The notes beneath the pieces were generated by a model. The model searched no databases. It had not been told where the DNA came from and was given only the letters and a program-made list of their open reading frames with translations. Of a stretch of 5,917 nt of DNA, positions 5,707 through 5,917 are shown one piece after another. Positions within the stretch are counted from its first letter, which is position 1, and the number at the start of each line of letters is the position of its first letter. This DNA is from an uncultured Lachnospiraceae bacterium (GTDB taxonomy: Bacteria > Bacillota > Clostridia > Lachnospirales > Lachnospiraceae), in contig CALDLG010000199.1 of assembly GCA_937910785.1 (NCBI GenBank), positions 1 through 5,917 of the forward strand. Direction: 5' to 3'. The position numbers and the translations under genes are program-made.

Positions 5707-5917
5707 TCATCGGATTCCCGGCCGCACTCGGCTTCCGGTAAGGCCGATGAGAAATCCCGTCAAAGCTCCCGCAGTCAATAAGAAAGGAAGATAAAATACA
5801 GGAGAAAGATTCTCCACAACAAGCATCGCCGTAATGATCTGCCCGATATTATGAAAAACGCCTCCGGCAATGCTTATGCCCGTCATCGAAAAGCGGCCCG
5901 TCTTCTGAAGCAGAAGC
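5707..5917 (-). CDS. Gx transporter family protein, C-terminal fragment (5' end beyond window)
   Basis: Only the last 69 codons are present, ending at TGA (5707-5709). They encode two hydrophobic segments around the conserved SIAGGVFHNIGQ motif (about residues 15-26 of the fragment), and YLPFLLTAGALTGFLIGL near the C-terminus, typical of the Gx transporter family (often named heptaprenyl diphosphate synthase component I, PF07456). This family resembles small ECF-type membrane substrate-binding proteins; the substrate is not known to me, and the synthase name is probably misleading. The protein ends in a short basic tail (RVRPGIR). It lies 65 nt upstream of ruvA in the same direction, so the two are probably cotranscribed. 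Confidence 0.8.
   Translation of the reverse strand, partial: LLLQKTGRFSMTGISIAGGVFHNIGQIITAMLVVENLSPVFYLPFLLTAGALTGFLIGLTGSRVRPGIR

Noticed and set aside
1..5917. tRNA, rRNA, CRISPR array, insertion sequence or phage genes
   Set aside because: No cloverleaf, repeat-spacer pattern, transposase or integrase motif was seen on either strand; nearly all the sequence is accounted for by the six minus-strand genes.

Overview
The window looks like a chromosomal segment of a low-to-mid GC Firmicute, most likely a clostridium of the Lachnospiraceae type. This rests on strong AGGAGG-type ribosome binding sites, the ZapA and U32 family flavours, and a Gx-transporter/ruvA/ruvB/zapA/U32 order that I associate with that group from memory. 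Every gene I can support lies on the minus strand, so the order of transcription runs from high to low coordinates. No RNA gene, CRISPR array or mobile element is visible.

Layout in the direction of transcription: (1) the C-terminal 69 residues of a Gx transporter family membrane protein (5707-5917, cut by the window edge); (2) ruvA (5033-5641); (3) a six-TM methyl-accepting chemotaxis-type receptor (3383-4939, GTG start); (4) ruvB (2382-3380), only 2 nt behind the receptor and with its ribosome binding site inside the receptor's last codons; (5) a zapA-like cell-division gene (1887-2294) with its own near-consensus promoter inside the end of ruvB; (6) a U32 family protein (1-1797, C-terminus beyond the window), separated from zapA by two tandem hairpins. 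The U32 gene is a continuous 599-codon open frame that runs off the left edge.

RuvA and RuvB form the Holliday-junction branch-migration motor. ZapA promotes FtsZ assembly. The U32 protein carries the Cys set of the Fe-S RNA-hydroxylase group (RlhA/TrhP-like) and is probably not a true protease. The most unusual point is the receptor gene wedged between ruvA and ruvB. A possible sigma-A promoter lies in the 93-nt gap before it, so ruvB would be made from a transcript that also carries the receptor. I did not find a convincing new defence or mobile system. The window is mostly core housekeeping genes with one odd insertion and several small regulatory structures.
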